DNA of 64,000 nt from Dirofilaria immitis (Eukaryota > Nematoda > Chromadorea > Rhabditida > Onchocercidae), in assembly GCA_024305405.1 (NCBI GenBank), contig JAKNDB010000087.1, positions 3,660,501 through 3,724,500 on the forward strand. Direction: 5' to 3'. Made by a program: the position numbers and the translations under genes. Positions 62,401 to 64,000 of the stretch are shown piece by piece. The first letter of the stretch is position 1. Each line of letters starts with the position of its first letter. Below the pieces are notes generated by a model, which was not told where the DNA came from, searched no databases, and was given only the letters and a program-made list of their open reading frames with translations.

Positions 62401-64000
62401 TACAGATCACTTCCTGCTTCCAGTCGAACTGCGTATTATTCTTCCTCCCTTTTGATTAAATATTTGTAATTTTTGAATAACTTTAATTATTTTTCAATAG
62501 TTCAAATAAAATACATAAGAATTGTTTGTAATGGATTGGTAAATCGCGGTGGCATATGTCTATTATGATTTGTATCTCATTCTCATCGTCGTTTTTTTCA
62601 GATTTCTTTTTATTTGCTCGAATTGTAAATGGAGTATGTTGAGGACAGCAGCGCTTGATGCGCTAAGTAATATTGCTTGTGAAGTAGGCATTTATTTTGC
62701 TATTCATTTAATTTTCTGTGATTTGATATAGCTTTCTGAAGTTTTACAGGGATTTTCACCCAATTTTTGGATTTCCGTATATACTGTTTCAGTTACTGAA
62801 GGCCTTCACTGTTATATCGACTTTCAGATTGATCTTATGGCGGAAGAATCATCTTCAACCAACCATTTATTGTTGAAAACGGTTTCATGCTGTCTTCATT
62901 CCGATGATAAATTTCGAGTAAGCTCGTCTTTCTTTGGAGAATGCTGTATTGTTTCTTTCATTCAGAATATTTTTTGGTGATGGGAACTGATTCTGTTGTT
63001 AATCTTTATGATATTATCTTGCTTAAAAAAGAATCGTAATAATTATAACCTAAGGTACTGAAAAGGTTCCAAATAATTATACCATTTGCTAAACAGTTAT
63101 CTAATTTATAGATAATTCGAGCCCTCGAAATTCTCTCCGGATTGTGCAATAACGAACGTAATGAATCTCTTATCTGTGAATTTCTCGATCATCGTATTTT
63201 AACTAAAATATTTACCGTCATTTCAGTCAAGGATATCATGATGTGTGTTTATACATTAGAATCTCTATATCAGGTATATTCTAGTTGTAGTGTATAGTTT
63301 TTTATGACTATTTATATTAATTAATATGGAACTGCCACAGTCATCAAATTATGAAACTTATTAAGTATATTTGTGTTTCAAAGTGTTTTAGATAATTATT
63401 TGAATTTAAAATATTAACAACCCTTTTAGTATAATTTCAGTAGCTTTAGGATTGCTTTTCAGTATGACTTTTTAATCTTTTATTGTTTAGTTAATATTTT
63501 TATAGATCTCCGAATTGGGAGCAACTGCTTGCTACCAGTTATCTCGTTTTCCTCATGCAATTGATACATTGGTATCTTTGGCAACAGTTGAAGCTGTTTC
63601 CTTTGGTCCATCCGGATTAATTGGAATGAAAGTAGTTGAATTTCATGGGCCTTCACAGCTTGCCCTCCACCCCCTCAAAATATGCCGGTATCTCAAAATC
63701 AGGTATAGTTTTAAAAGAACTCAGTTTAACAAATTTTTATTTATTTCAAGAATAAAAATCTTAAGACAAATATTTCAGACAATCAGACCGGGTTCATTTG
63801 TAACTACTCCCACAAATTATCCGTCAAAATTAATGACTCCACGTGGTAATTCCAACATTTCAGTGCCAATGATTGGAGACTCTAAGGTTTTTCAAATTCT
63901 GTGATAATTTTATTAAATTCTGATCGTCTACTTCGTATAGCAAATTTTTCGTTTTTTCAGAAATGTATTAATTTTCCAATTAAATATGGTTTAGTTCATA
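59463..64000 (+). CDS. ARID2: ARID2-like subunit of PBAF/SWI-SNF chromatin remodeller (5' part)
   Basis: Nuclear ARID-domain subunit that defines the PBAF form of SWI/SNF (the C. elegans counterpart is, as I recall, swsn-7). Exons: 59463-59586, 59924-60017, 60652-60749, 60898-61046, 61324-61406, 61498-61618, 61835-61968, 62170-62330, 62602-62683, 62828-62917, 63112-63273, 63506-63702, 63778-63885 and 63961 onward. About 548 codons are in the window; the gene continues past 64000. The ARID domain spans roughly residues 20-115 ([55 protein letters not shown]). Next come the ARID2-specific helical repeats: [57 protein letters not shown] and YTLESLYQ. One base is missing in the C run 63670-63674. 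The start is inferred: with one more A at 59474-59477 the ATG at 59463 reads in frame. A TTTCAG acceptor (ending 59451) is 11 bases upstream. Confidence 0.9.

Overview
This window reads as nuclear DNA of a nematode, most likely a filarial or other spirurid worm. The DNA is strongly AT-rich. Conserved genes are cut into many exons of about 40-290 bases, with short TTTCAG/TTTTAG-like acceptors and GTAAG/GTATG-like donors. Several genes have an acceptor just upstream of the start codon, as expected for spliced-leader trans-splicing. One gene, a patched-related (PTR) protein, belongs to a family greatly expanded in nematodes. No bacterial operon, CRISPR array, rRNA or tRNA was recognised. The species cannot be fixed from the sequence alone.

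Left part (1-29 kb) is sparse. Two adjacent minus-strand genes (4.4-5.9 kb) encode small secreted cysteine-rich proteins that look like paralogues of each other and match no family I can name. An odd C/T-rich, relatively GC-rich stretch lies at 8.0-8.5 kb, followed by a 581 bp MITE-like element with long terminal inverted repeats (8576-9156). A secreted Ly-6/three-finger protein gene (minus, 11.0-12.1 kb) and the complex I subunit NDUFB2 (plus, 14.7-15.9 kb) follow. At 24.4-25.8 kb is an acireductone dioxygenase-like gene whose cupin motif has lost three of the four metal ligands.

Right part (29-64 kb) is gene-rich. It holds a possible decayed seven-transmembrane gene (about 29.0-29.5 kb), COG4 of the Golgi tethering complex (minus, 21 exons), a patched-related sterol-sensing-domain protein (minus, 14 exons, with a 78 bp x 8 minisatellite in one intron) and the 5' part of an ARID2-like gene (plus, runs off the right end), the ARID subunit of the PBAF chromatin-remodelling complex. 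The genes belong to unrelated processes (mitochondrial respiration, methionine-salvage family, Golgi traffic, sterol/lipid-related membrane protein, chromatin). I see no operon or dedicated novel system that joins them.

A cross-cutting observation: four unrelated conserved genes (COG4, PTR, ARID2-like, ARD-like) each contain at least one place where homology continues in a new frame. In every case the window is short by exactly one base, mostly inside a homopolymer run. Restoring exon phase requires one extra base each time, and after that all exon phases add up. This looks like a property of the assembly rather than decay of the genes, and automated gene models here will be broken at those points. 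The most promising unfamiliar biology is the small secreted cysteine-rich pair at 4.4-5.9 kb and the apparently metal-free ARD-like protein.
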